DNA from: a virus
Strand: one strand, 5' to 3'
Virus record (IMG/VR): IMGVR_UViG_3300042292_001231
Location: 21,878 to 85,877 of that record
DNA: 64,000 nt
Shown one piece after another: positions 14,672 to 23,257 of this stretch (positions within the stretch are counted from its first letter, which is position 1; each line of letters begins with the position of its first letter). Under the pieces are notes generated by a model. That model saw only the letters and a list, made by a program, of their open reading frames with translations, had not been told where the DNA came from and ran no database searches. The position numbers were made by a program, and so were the translations under genes.

Positions 14672-14888
14672 AGCAATGATAGTATTGATAGTTTTTGGAT
14701 TTGCAGCGTTTTACTTTGGAGGTTCCTTTCTAGAAACTTATGAAAGGATAAGCATGGCTAAAGCAGGTCTTCAACAATGTGTCGTGCAACTTCATCCAAC
14801 GAGCAATACTCATATTGTCTGGATGAAAGACTGCCCAACTAATAAACCGATACCGAATGATGGCGGAGATACTAATGAACTATTGTAG
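14661..14888 (+). CDS. small membrane protein, paralogue of the gene at 4507
   Basis: 75 aa with one N-terminal membrane span (AMIVLIVFGFAAFYFGGSFL) and a tail AGLQQCVVQ...IVWMKDCPTNK. The tail matches the 4507 protein. ATG 14661 is chosen over TTG 14655 because AAAGGA is well placed. Confidence 0.65.
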   Translation: MTDKAMIVLIVFGFAAFYFGGSFLETYERISMAKAGLQQCVVQLHPTSNTHIVWMKDCPTNKPIPNDGGDTNELL

Positions 14889-15360
14889 CGATAGTCAAGC
14901 ATTAGAAGTTTGGTTAGACCTTGAAGGAACTGTCATCAATAATTGGGATGATGGTTTGTTCATTCAGCATGTGTCTAAAATCAAAGACTACTTACAAGAT
15001 GTCAAGCCAACTTTCTTGAACATTTGGTCTTTTGCTATTTGGACCCAAAAAGAAAAGGAAGAGTTCGACTATTCGGGTATGAAGGAAAGAATTGAACAGT
15101 GTTTTGGATTACCCATCATTGAATACCCATCAGTTGATGAAATGATGGTGCTTTGCAAGCCATATGAATTCTTGTTCAACTACACATGTCCATTAGAATT
15201 CATGCAAATCAATGGTAAGTACTTCTCATTTTTGAAGCATGCAATGTCACAGACTTCTAAAAAGATGGTGTTGATTGATGACTGTGTGCCCGGAAGTGTG
15301 ATACAATATACTAACAAAAATGTTGAAGTGGAAACACTCAATATTGAAACCGATTTATAA
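14875..15360 (+). CDS. HAD-like phosphatase family protein
   Basis: 161 aa. The start VWLDLEGTVI fits HAD motif I (DxxGT), SFAIWT fits motif II (T/S), and a late MVLIDDCVPGS fits motif IV (acidic DD). Motif III Lys could be the K of SKKMV. First Asp variant (DLEGT) is common in phage HADs. Such proteins act as nucleotidases or polynucleotide phosphatases; the substrate is unknown here. ATG 14875 overlaps the membrane-protein gene. Confidence 0.65.
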   Translation: MNYCSDSQALEVWLDLEGTVINNWDDGLFIQHVSKIKDYLQDVKPTFLNIWSFAIWTQKEKEEFDYSGMKERIEQCFGLPIIEYPSVDEMMVLCKPYEFLFNYTCPLEFMQINGKYFSFLKHAMSQTSKKMVLIDDCVPGSVIQYTNKNVEVETLNIETDL

Positions 15361-15384
15361 ACAGTAGAAAAAGGTGTGAAAATT

Positions 15385-15510
15385 ATGATGTTCTTTGGTG
15401 CTCTTACTTTTGGCTTTTTAGCCGCAACTATTTTCAGTTCTAACATTTGGATACTACTTGCAATGGGTGGATATATGTTAGCAAAACGCGGAACCTTTCC
15501 AATCATCTAA
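15385..15510 (+). CDS. small membrane peptide
   Basis: 41 aa with two adjacent hydrophobic segments (FFGALTFGFLAATIF and IWILLAMGGYML). AAAAGG 10 nt before ATG 15385. Confidence 0.6.
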   Translation: MMFFGALTFGFLAATIFSSNIWILLAMGGYMLAKRGTFPII

Positions 15511-15513
15511 AAA

Positions 15514-15535
15514 CTTCTCTCTCTCTCTCTCTCTC
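15514..15535 (+). repeat. CT dinucleotide tract
   Basis: About eleven CT units between two small genes, just before the lipoprotein start at 15544. Prone to slippage; pyrimidine-rich on the coding strand, so that gene has no Shine-Dalgarno there. Confidence 0.9.
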
Positions 15536-15543
15536 AATACGGT

Positions 15544-16389
15544 ATGAAATCAAATATGAATACTCTAAATATCAAACTTATGGCAGTCGTTGCAGCATTG
15601 TCTATCATCATTGGTGCATGTAGTGACCAACACCAATATGATGCTAATACGATGGCAGCTCTTCAACCATGTATGTCAATGGGCTTTCAACCGGCTCAAT
15701 GTATGGCTGCTTATCAACAAGCTGGACGACCACAATCATCTGATACTAATTGGTTAGGAACTGTAGCAGCTTTTGCTGCTGGGGCTGCTGCTAATCATTG
15801 GTGGAACAGACCATCGTATCAAAGCTATCAATATCATCCTGAGTATATGAACCAGCCTGATTACTATGACCGTTACTACAATACACCACAACGTAGAACT
15901 TGGGTGACACCTCAGGTGCGTGGTATTCCACAAACGACTAATCCATCAGTACCTCAATTGGTTCCAGAAAAGAACACAAATCAATTGATACCTGGTCAAA
16001 AAATTCAGCCATTGTTTGCTAATCCGACTAACATTGCTCCTAATCAAGCGACACCTAAACCTGTGACTACTCCACCTGCAACAGCTACTGCTACTCAATC
16101 ATTCAAACCGATACAAGTAGTACCGCCAACTACTAGTACGCAAGCAGCAACTACGGCAACTCAGTTCAAACCAGTTCAAGTTACGCCTCCACCGGCTCCA
16201 GCTCCAGTAGCTAAAAAGCCTTCTTCAAGCTGGTCTTTGTTTGGTGGAAGTACTTCAACTAAGTCTACTACTCCACCATCAGTAGCTTCAAAACCGGCTT
16301 CAAAACCTTCAAGCACATTTGCTCCAATACGAGTAAGTCCTCCTAAATCTTCATCAAGTTCTTCTTCATCATCAAGCCGTCGAAAATGA
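15544..16389 (+). CDS. Pro/Thr/Ser-rich lipoprotein
   Basis: 281 aa. Signal peptide with lipobox (LSIIIGAC, Cys near residue 26), so anchored in the outer membrane or periplasm. Residues ~60-115 are Gln/Tyr-rich. The remainder is a low-complexity Pro/Thr/Ser linker with recurring FKPIQVVPP / FKPVQVTPP / FAPIRVSPP units, and ends in a poly-Ser run. The repeats look like an extended periplasmic spacer or surface stalk. The start could also be ATG 15556. Confidence 0.65.
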   Translation: MKSNMNTLNIKLMAVVAALSIIIGACSDQHQYDANTMAALQPCMSMGFQPAQCMAAYQQAGRPQSSDTNWLGTVAAFAAGAAANHWWNRPSYQSYQYHPEYMNQPDYYDRYYNTPQRRTWVTPQVRGIPQTTNPSVPQLVPEKNTNQLIPGQKIQPLFANPTNIAPNQATPKPVTTPPATATATQSFKPIQVVPPTTSTQAATTATQFKPVQVTPPPAPAPVAKKPSSSWSLFGGSTSTKSTTPPSVASKPASKPSSTFAPIRVSPPKSSSSSSSSSSRRK

Positions 16390-16649
16390 GCTTCTCCGAC
16401 CTAACATATATGACTCCTGGCAAACTTCGTCAATTAGATGAGTTTGCTGGGAAATACACTTACTTCAAAACCTTCTTGGAGTTGGTAGATAAGTCTAACA
16501 ATTACAAGCCTGTGTGGTATAACGAACCGCTTGCTCCATCATTTCAAAAGCGGGACCTTGAAACTTTAGCAAAAGCATATGATGACCATATGATACGTAA
16601 TAATGATGAGCGTCGAGTGTATAAAACTTTTGACCATCCATTGTTATGA
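16386..16649 (+). CDS. hypothetical protein
   Basis: 87 aa, overlaps the lipoprotein stop by 4 nt and the next start by 4 nt. Charged, helical. Not recognised. Confidence 0.65.
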   Translation: MSFSDLTYMTPGKLRQLDEFAGKYTYFKTFLELVDKSNNYKPVWYNEPLAPSFQKRDLETLAKAYDDHMIRNNDERRVYKTFDHPLL

Positions 16650-16957
16650 ATTCAAAACGTAGAAGTACAGGATTAGTTCTTCAGTGCCTTCAGGAAGAAT
16701 GTGCTGAAGTTATCCAAGCAGCATCAAAAATCAGTCGCTTTGGAGCTTATAGCAGAAATCCAGAAGACCCAAATTCTTTGTCAAATATCGAGCTTTTGCA
16801 TCAAGAAATAGGCGATGTTTATGCAGTACTTGAAGTACTCAAAAATCAAACCGTTCTGACAATTGATGATGAGCTTATTGAAAAAATGAAGCAAAAGAAG
16901 TTAGAAAAGTTGGAAATCTATTTGCCTTATATTTGTGAAGTAGATAACAGTTTATAA
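16646..16957 (+). CDS. MazG-like nucleotide pyrophosphohydrolase
   Basis: 103 aa. QEECAEVIQAASK ... LLHQEIGDVYAVLEVL contains the EExxE and ExxD metal-binding helices of the all-alpha NTP pyrophosphohydrolase (MazG-like) superfamily. Such phage enzymes hydrolyse dNTPs or alarmones to adjust nucleotide pools. Last gene before a new early promoter. Confidence 0.75.
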   Translation: MNSKRRSTGLVLQCLQEECAEVIQAASKISRFGAYSRNPEDPNSLSNIELLHQEIGDVYAVLEVLKNQTVLTIDDELIEKMKQKKLEKLEIYLPYICEVDNSL

Positions 16958-16969
16958 AGTCCCGGACTA

Positions 16970-16997
16970 TTTACATCTAATCAAAAAAGGTTATAAT
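16970..16997 (+). promoter_or_regulatory. early-type promoter
   Basis: TTTACA (16970-16975), 16-nt spacer, TATAAT (16992-16997), followed by AGACTCAAGATAC. Leads to the protease gene. Confidence 0.8.
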
Positions 16998-17064
16998 AGA
17001 CTCAAGATACGGAAATAAAGAAGTTAAGGATGAACCAATCTTAGTTTATTCTGTGGAGAATATC

Positions 17065-18510
17065 ATGTTGAGAAAAACTACAATGGCTGTTGCAGTCGCA
17101 ATTGCAACATTAGGTATTAGTGCAGTTAGTGCTAATGAAACTTCTACTCCTACTGGCACAGTTCAACACATTGTTGAAGGTAAAGTAGTCAAAACAATTC
17201 ATACATATGGTATCGGTGAGATGCCATCAGTGTATAGTCCGGTTCGTCACGTCGGTGGAACAATTCCGGAAGTCTATAACCCGTTTGATGCTAAAGGTTT
17301 GGCAAAAGTTGAATTGGATAAAAGTCACTTTTTATCCCAAAAAGTCGGTGACAAAACTACATTAGGTCTGATTGGCGAAGATGTCGAATATACGACTGAA
17401 AGCGTAGTGACTGATGCAAATGGTGTTGTTACCTGGATGGGTAACACTGTTGATGGCGATGGTGCAATTATTTCAATGGGTCCAACTGGTGATGTATTCG
17501 GTTCGATTTATACTGATGAAGACACCTATGCCATCGAAACTCAAGGTGATGAATCAAATCCTGAAGCTTGGTTGATTAGCCAACAAAAGTCCGGGGTTAA
17601 AATGCCAACAGTAAAAGGTGATACTGAAGTTGCGCATAACCACACATCATTGGATGCGGTGGTTTACATAGGCGTAAAACCTGATGGCACAAAAGTATAT
17701 AGAGATACTGTTACAGGCGCACTTACCTATGTTGCCCCTCCTCCTACACCTGTTGCAAATGCGCCAATAGTAATTGATTTGCTGTATGCATATAGCACTT
17801 CATTCAAACCACGAATTGATACTTATGTTGCGTCAATGACACCTGCAATGACCAAAGCATTTAGTGATAGTGGCATGCCAAATGTAGCCTTTAGAACTGT
17901 AGGTAAAATTGAAGTACCGTATGCGGATACTGAACCAACAACTGGTGTTCCATCTAAAATGCAACAAGGTTTAGGTATTTGGAAACCTGTACGAGACATG
18001 AGAGCCAGAGTTGGTGCTGACTTGGTCGTCTTTATCCGTCCATTCAAACAATCACATGTAATCTGTGGCCAAGCATTGTTGAATGGTGCAAATCAAACCG
18101 CTTTTAATGCAAATGTTGCAAATGCTGTTGTTGATTGGGGTTCTGATGGTGGTTATGGTTGCTATGGAGATACGATGATTCATGAAGTAGGTCATATCAT
18201 GGGGGTTGTTCACAATAAAGAAACCATGGAAGAATTTGGTTTAGGTTCTGTGAAAGGTGTCTATGAAGATTCTTATGGTTATGCTCATAACTATAAGTAT
18301 GGCTATGGTGGTTCAAACTGTGGAATTGCAGATATTATGAGCTATTGCTTCAATCGTAAGGCTAAGTATTCAAATCCTGATGTAATTGGTGTAACGTTGA
18401 ATAATGGTACAAAACTTTACTTAGGCGTAAGAGACGTAGCAGATGCAACAAGAACTCTGAAAATTACTGCTCCAAAAATTGCAAACTTCATGCCTAAAAA
18501 AGTTCAATAA
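17065..18510 (+). CDS. secreted metzincin-type zinc protease
   Basis: 481 aa. Sec signal peptide MLRKTTMAVAVAIATLGISAVSA; a propeptide-like first half; then the catalytic domain with HEVGHIMGVVH at 373-383 (three His ligands, Glu374) and a Met-turn DIMSYC (Met425). This is the reprolysin/M12-like pattern. The conserved Cys pairs suggest disulfides, so it should fold in the periplasm or outside the cell. A start at 17065 fits the GGAGAA site. It could attack envelope proteins, release progeny or block competitors. Followed by a Rho-independent terminator. Confidence 0.82.
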   Translation: MLRKTTMAVAVAIATLGISAVSANETSTPTGTVQHIVEGKVVKTIHTYGIGEMPSVYSPVRHVGGTIPEVYNPFDAKGLAKVELDKSHFLSQKVGDKTTLGLIGEDVEYTTESVVTDANGVVTWMGNTVDGDGAIISMGPTGDVFGSIYTDEDTYAIETQGDESNPEAWLISQQKSGVKMPTVKGDTEVAHNHTSLDAVVYIGVKPDGTKVYRDTVTGALTYVAPPPTPVANAPIVIDLLYAYSTSFKPRIDTYVASMTPAMTKAFSDSGMPNVAFRTVGKIEVPYADTEPTTGVPSKMQQGLGIWKPVRDMRARVGADLVVFIRPFKQSHVICGQALLNGANQTAFNANVANAVVDWGSDGGYGCYGDTMIHEVGHIMGVVHNKETMEEFGLGSVKGVYEDSYGYAHNYKYGYGGSNCGIADIMSYCFNRKAKYSNPDVIGVTLNNGTKLYLGVRDVADATRTLKITAPKIANFMPKKVQ

Positions 18511-18528
18511 ATCAATAACCTAACGAAA

Positions 18529-18560
18529 GAAGGAGAGAGTAAAATCTCTCCTCCTTTTTG
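18529..18560 (+). terminator. Rho-independent terminator
   Basis: AGGAGAGA (18531-18538) pairs with TCTCTCCT (18545-18552), followed by a T-rich run. Confidence 0.85.
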
Positions 18561-18605
18561 TTTATGTAAATAGATCTGTTCTTCACTATCATAACATAAA
18601 ACCAT

Positions 18606-19094
18606 ATGAAACTATTCATCCTATTCAATTCAACTATTTCAATGTCAATAGTTGCAGCACATGCTGAAAAGATAATCAGCAAATTAGTCTATCAAAATAC
18701 TCATACACCGAGTCAAGCTATTTCAGGTTGGATGAACTTTCATCGATTTGTTTCATTAGCTTCTGCAGGAAATAATAAGTTTGCAATGGCAAACATTTTC
18801 AAAGAACTTACTAATTTATCAAACGGCTCTTATATTGTTGAAAGTAGTAATGATGAGAATACTGAAGAATATGTTGCCATTGGTATTCTACTACCTTCAA
18901 TCGTATATGATATTGCACCGAAATTATTTCAAGATAACGACCATAGCTTTATCCTAAAACATGGTGAAACTACTTCTTCAATAGAAAGAATGGTTGGTGG
19001 AAGAACTGCTGAAACTGCTTCATTTCCAGTAAATGATGTAAAACTAGTTCAGCTTTTACAAAAGTACTTTACCTGCAAAAACAAATCTTTATGA
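18606..19094 (+). CDS. hypothetical protein
   Basis: 162 aa. The N-terminus MKLFILFNSTISMSIVAAHAEKIISKLVY could be a fold start or a weak signal. The body shows helix-strand alternation (VAIGILLPSIVYDIAPKLF). No motif recognised. Ends at a bidirectional terminator shared with the tail sheath gene. Confidence 0.65.
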   Translation: MKLFILFNSTISMSIVAAHAEKIISKLVYQNTHTPSQAISGWMNFHRFVSLASAGNNKFAMANIFKELTNLSNGSYIVESSNDENTEEYVAIGILLPSIVYDIAPKLFQDNDHSFILKHGETTSSIERMVGGRTAETASFPVNDVKLVQLLQKYFTCKNKSL

Positions 19095-19096
19095 AT

Positions 19097-19127
19097 AAAA
19101 AAGGGGGATTTAAATCCCCCTTTTTTT
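19097..19127. terminator. bidirectional terminator
   Basis: A perfect palindrome (19103-19120, GGGGGATTT/AAATCCCCC) flanked by A-run and T-run, serving the convergent genes at 18606 (+) and 19133 (-). Confidence 0.95.
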
Positions 19128-19132
19128 CTAAT

Positions 19133-21097
19133 TTAGGCAGTTCCCATCTTAGCACCAGTAGACAATACTCGAATTGGAATGATAATAAATTCTACAGCTT
19201 TCATTGGTTTTATTCCAATGTCAACCCAAAGTTCATTTCTATCAATTCTAGCTGGAGTATTATTGCTACTATCGCATAATGTTACGAAGTCATACAATCC
19301 ACGTCTCATCATAATATCACCAAGGAACCCATCAATCATTGCTTTGATATCATCACGAGTTGGTTGATCATTTGGTTCAAACAAGAATGGCATACTCGCT
19401 TTACGTAATGAGCGACGAATGTAGCATAGTAATCTTTCAACATTGATACGGTCACGAGCAGAAGTAGCGTTGTATGAAGTTTTTTGACCCCAGATAACCA
19501 AGCCGCGAGTTGGGAAAAACACGATTGGATTGATGTTCTTGAAGAAGTCATATAATGCATCACGTTGACCTTGGTTCAAATTGACTTGAACGTAAGTTGT
19601 TGGAAGTCCTAATGTTCCGGTAACATAACCTACACTTTCAACTCCAGATACTGTACCACGACGAAGACCGGCTGGAGCAAACCAAAGTTCTGAAGCATTA
19701 TCAGAAAATGCAAAGGTTCTTAATGCAGTTCCTGATGGAGCCACAAGAACATTGTAACCGTCAAGATTAGAAGATAAGCACCATGGATAGTAATACGCAA
19801 TCGTAGATTTTTTGATACGCTCAGAAGTATTAGCCCAGTTAGCAGCTTGTTCTGGAGTTTTAGTTACAGGAACATCAGCAATCACAAATGCTTCATTACT
19901 AATACTATCATTCAATGAATCAAGCTCATCAACAACTTCAGGATAACCAGGGCAAAGAATCAAGTTGTATTCAAAGATTTCCGATCTTACATCTTGGTTA
20001 CTATTGATTTCAGCTTGAAGTGCAGTTCTAATTGCAAGACGACGAGTTGCATCATCAAAACCAAGAGGATTCATGTTTTGAACTTGATCAAATTCTATTG
20101 CAAATGCGTCACCTGCAGCAAAAGCAGTCGAACCTGCTAAAATAGTAAACGATATTTTACCTGCAACGTCAATGAATGGGGTAGAACCACCAACTGTGCC
20201 GAATTGACCAGTTGTTGTAATTGCGTTAGTCACCGGATGATATCCGATAACTTTGAAGTTTGTTGCATCAAGAAACTCAACAATAAAGTTTTCTTCAACA
20301 GCATTAGCTTCAGGAACTAAGTCAATCAACGTACCATTACCTGTCATTGGTCCAACAGTAAAGTCAGTATACGCAAGACCAGTCATTGCTGATGTACCTT
20401 TTTTAGCTGCGTAAACAGTATTGAATTCAAAGTAATCACCCGGCTTGAATACGGTAGCGCCATTAGTTATTGTCAACTGTATATTACTGTGAACAAATGC
20501 AGTACCATTGGCTTTAGCTACACCAATCATTCCTGATTTTGAACCGGTGATTGTAAATGATTCGTTACCAATAGTATCGGTTCCTTGTAAGCCAATACAT
20601 ACTAAAGTAAATGATTCTGGTTCTTTCAATGCAGAAGGCACAGATATAGCTGAAAGAGTACCATTACCAACACCTACATAATTATATGAGCCTGCATCAT
20701 ATACAGGAATACCAGCCGAAATAAATTGACGAGGACTATCAGTCAAGTCAATGTTAGCACGAACTACATATGCAAGATTACCTATTCCTAAGAATTGGTT
20801 CAATGCAAACAATCCATACTCATTTCGGCAATCGCCATGATACTGTGCAGGTTCTCCAGCTCCACTATTATCTTTCCAGAAATATGGAATACCATAAGTT
20901 TCTACTGATTGCCCAATAGATGTAATCGTACGAACTACACTATGTTCATTAGTACCTGCTGCAATATGAACACCATCAGGTTGAAGCTTATTTGCACGAG
21001 TTGCGATAAAAATTAGCGGAACTGTTGAAGCAGAAGCCGGTATATAAAAAGATTGATCAGTAATAGTAACTGAAACACCTGGACTAACCATTGACAT
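19133..21097 (-). CDS. 18: tail sheath protein (gp18-like)
   Basis: 654 aa, against about 659 in T4. The N-terminus SPGVSVTITDQSFYIPA, the long insert-rich middle and the C-terminal region (RGLVIWGQKTS..., NVERLLCYIRRSLRKASMPFLFEPND) fit T4-type contractile sheath proteins. Sheath subunits form the helical sleeve around the tail tube and contract at infection. A CATAAATA late motif lies 48 nt upstream. Ends at the shared bidirectional terminator. Confidence 0.92.
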   Translation of the reverse strand: MSMVSPGVSVTITDQSFYIPASASTVPLIFIATRANKLQPDGVHIAAGTNEHSVVRTITSIGQSVETYGIPYFWKDNSGAGEPAQYHGDCRNEYGLFALNQFLGIGNLAYVVRANIDLTDSPRQFISAGIPVYDAGSYNYVGVGNGTLSAISVPSALKEPESFTLVCIGLQGTDTIGNESFTITGSKSGMIGVAKANGTAFVHSNIQLTITNGATVFKPGDYFEFNTVYAAKKGTSAMTGLAYTDFTVGPMTGNGTLIDLVPEANAVEENFIVEFLDATNFKVIGYHPVTNAITTTGQFGTVGGSTPFIDVAGKISFTILAGSTAFAAGDAFAIEFDQVQNMNPLGFDDATRRLAIRTALQAEINSNQDVRSEIFEYNLILCPGYPEVVDELDSLNDSISNEAFVIADVPVTKTPEQAANWANTSERIKKSTIAYYYPWCLSSNLDGYNVLVAPSGTALRTFAFSDNASELWFAPAGLRRGTVSGVESVGYVTGTLGLPTTYVQVNLNQGQRDALYDFFKNINPIVFFPTRGLVIWGQKTSYNATSARDRINVERLLCYIRRSLRKASMPFLFEPNDQPTRDDIKAMIDGFLGDIMMRRGLYDFVTLCDSSNNTPARIDRNELWVDIGIKPMKAVEFIIIPIRVLSTGAKMGTA

Positions 21098-21144
21098 AAG
21101 AATTCTCCTATTTCATATTTGAAATTGTAATTTGTTTGATATAT

Positions 21145-21152
21145 TATTTATG
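21145..21152 (-). promoter_or_regulatory. late promoter of the sheath gene
   Basis: Read on the minus strand: CATAAATA, 48 nt before the sheath start. Confidence 0.65.
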
Positions 21153-21221
21153 ACTTATCCAACTTTTTTAGCAAAAAATATCTTTTTTATAAATCTGATA
21201 ACCGGTAATCACTTTTAGCTA

Positions 21222-21249
21222 TTTACATTTTTGCTAACTGTTATACAAT
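21222..21249 (+). promoter_or_regulatory. early-type promoter
   Basis: TTTACA (21222-21227), 16-nt spacer, TACAAT (21244-21249), then AGAACCATATTC; before the lipoprotein at 21284. Confidence 0.7.
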
Positions 21250-21283
21250 AGAACCATATTCTAGAACAGGAGGACTTTATCAC

Positions 21284-21616
21284 ATGAACACTTCATCAGT
21301 CAACAAAGTTATTGCTTTAGCACTTACTTCTTCAATTGCTTTCACCGGATGTATGTCTACTTCTGGAGGTTATGGAAGTAATGGCTATGGTCGAATGGAA
21401 TATAGTAATGTTCAATACATTTATGGTTCTGATGAACCAGCTATGACATACGAAGAATTGTCAAAGTACAATGGCATTCGAGTTGGAGCTGATGGTTATG
21501 TAAAATCATTGGTTCAATTACCGCAAACTGCACGCGAAGACTTACCACATTTTACATATACTCCACCAGAGTATTTTAGAGATAACTATGAACGGGAACG
21601 TGGGTGGAAGAAGTGA
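21284..21616 (+). CDS. small lipoprotein
   Basis: 110 aa with a signal peptide and lipobox AFTGC (Cys23). Tyr/Gly-rich mature N-terminus, then YEELSKYNGIRVGADGYVKSL. Shine-Dalgarno AGGAGGAC. Function unknown. A terminator hairpin follows. Confidence 0.75.
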   Translation: MNTSSVNKVIALALTSSIAFTGCMSTSGGYGSNGYGRMEYSNVQYIYGSDEPAMTYEELSKYNGIRVGADGYVKSLVQLPQTAREDLPHFTYTPPEYFRDNYERERGWKK

Positions 21617-21652
21617 ATAAATAGTAGTATATTTTAACTACTACTATTTTTC
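21616..21652 (+). terminator. stem-loop terminator overlapping a late-like motif
   Basis: ATAGTAGTA (21621-21629) pairs with TACTACTAT (21639-21647), followed by TTTTT. AATAAATA at 21616-21623, 33 nt before the next gene, may be a late promoter. Confidence 0.65.
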
Positions 21653-21655
21653 GTT

Positions 21656-22498
21656 ATGAAATTGCAAGACCTATTGACTGAAGTACCAGCTGCTTCTAGT
21701 AAATCAGCTTTTCAACCAAATCTTAAACCTTGGATGTATCAAACTAAGGAAGAAATAGAAAAGTGGTTAAAGGATGCTAAAATTGAAGCTCAGATTTCTA
21801 AAGAACTTGAAGTTCATCCAACTCGTAAAGACCTTATATTAGGAAATTTATTTGGTAATGGACCAAAAGAATCTTTAGTTGAATATAATGGAAAGTGGTT
21901 ACTTCCTGTTCAATTCAATACTGCTCCAGGAAAATTAGAAGTCAGTCATTTGGAACTCGGTTCAATGATTGGATTACCACATGTTGTATTAGGTCCTATG
22001 GTTCTATTGAATGTAGAAATTGAAGATTTTGAAGGATGTCCTAAACATATTTCAGGAACAGATTCTTCAGGGTTTTATGATATTCAAATCGACTCAAAGA
22101 AACCTATCAAGTCTTTTGTTGGATGTCCGCCAGTACAATCTATGGATGTTAGCGATATCATTGGATTAGATGGGCTTCCTAATACTTTGACATGGTTACG
22201 AATTGGAAAGTTTTCAGACATTACCGCAATTTTGAAAAAATGTCCAAATCTTAAAACCCTTGGCATAGGTAATATTGAAATTGGTAAAGACAATATCCAA
22301 CCATTAAGTGTATTCAAATCGAAAAAGATTACTAGATTTAATATCTATCCGATAGATTTATCTACAGAGATACCACCTGAATATAAACTAGCTAATACTA
22401 TTATCAACAAACATTTGAAGTCAGAAGAAAGAAGTATGATTGCTTGTCAACGAGAATTGATTGAAAATGATTTAGATGAAAGCGGATGGGCTGAGTAG
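21656..22498 (+). CDS. dispersed member of the capsid-targeted paralogue family
   Basis: 280 aa, LRR-like type. Starts MKLQDLLTE|V, fitting a capsid-targeting peptide with LxE site. It has LRR-like units (IEDFEGCPKHI, IKSFVGCPPV, IIGLDGLPNTL), and ends CQRELIENDLDESGWAE, where the usual DEYAEF end has diverged. It stands alone between the lipoprotein and the convergent gp15-like gene, so its C-terminal motif is not part of a gene junction. The region KSAFQPNLKPW resembles the xxLAPW start of three array-A proteins (38159, 39571, 40954). Confidence 0.7.
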   Translation: MKLQDLLTEVPAASSKSAFQPNLKPWMYQTKEEIEKWLKDAKIEAQISKELEVHPTRKDLILGNLFGNGPKESLVEYNGKWLLPVQFNTAPGKLEVSHLELGSMIGLPHVVLGPMVLLNVEIEDFEGCPKHISGTDSSGFYDIQIDSKKPIKSFVGCPPVQSMDVSDIIGLDGLPNTLTWLRIGKFSDITAILKKCPNLKTLGIGNIEIGKDNIQPLSVFKSKKITRFNIYPIDLSTEIPPEYKLANTIINKHLKSEERSMIACQRELIENDLDESGWAE

Positions 22499-22504
22499 GT
22501 TATA

Positions 22505-23257
22505 CTATTCTTCATAATGAATGTTAAGAACAGGTCCATAGACTTCTTGGAACGGTTGTAATTCGCCGTCAGCGTCAACTTCATCTAGTGCCATGCCATT
22601 CATATTCCCAATACGTATATTGATTTCACGAATAATTTCATCTCTAATATCCATTGGCGCCGATAAGTAGATTTGAACTAAAAAGTTGAACGACCAAACT
22701 ATAATTCTTTTTTCTGTTCCAATCGGATAATTCTCTTCATTATTGATACCTGTCAATTCAACGCTAGTAATCTTAGTCCAATCAAAAGGAGCATCGCTAG
22801 TTTGAAGTTGTAGAACTGGGTCAAATAGCATTAGAATTTGTTCAATCATCTGATGCATTTGTTCAGTGTTACTAGCATAAACAGCAAGTTCCATATTTGC
22901 ATTATACGGAATAGGCATGATACGTTTGTTCAAGCGTAAGTCATCAGGAAATACGCCACCAGTTGGAAGGTAAACTTTTCTATCAACTACGCCAACTCCT
23001 TTGCGACGTTCAGGAGATAAGTCCAATCCAGACAATGTCGCTGACATCATAGGAATACTGAAAGGTTTGTTTTGAGTATTACCTGACATAATTGCAGCTA
23101 CAACTCTATCTCTACTTCCAACTACTATCGGAACGCGATATGTTGAAGGTTCGCCGGTCTCTCCAATGCCAGTGACAATAGTAAGTCCTGTAAAGATACC
23201 GCAAAATTGACGAATGTAGCTTCTTAGTTGTTTTGCATAAAAGTATTCTGTAATCAT
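22505..23257 (-). CDS. 15: tail completion and sheath stabiliser protein (gp15-like)
   Basis: 250 aa. ITEYFYAKQLRSYIRQFCGIF, STYRVPIVVGSRDR, then IMPIPYNANMELAVYASNTEQMHQMIEQIL and LFDP match the layout of T4 gp15 (272 aa). Gp15 forms the hexameric ring that closes the head-proximal tail end and binds the sheath. Its start overlaps the preceding stop by one base (TAATG), so it is translationally coupled to the upstream structural gene. Confidence 0.85.
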   Translation of the reverse strand: MITEYFYAKQLRSYIRQFCGIFTGLTIVTGIGETGEPSTYRVPIVVGSRDRVVAAIMSGNTQNKPFSIPMMSATLSGLDLSPERRKGVGVVDRKVYLPTGGVFPDDLRLNKRIMPIPYNANMELAVYASNTEQMHQMIEQILMLFDPVLQLQTSDAPFDWTKITSVELTGINNEENYPIGTEKRIIVWSFNFLVQIYLSAPMDIRDEIIREINIRIGNMNGMALDEVDADGELQPFQEVYGPVLNIHYEE

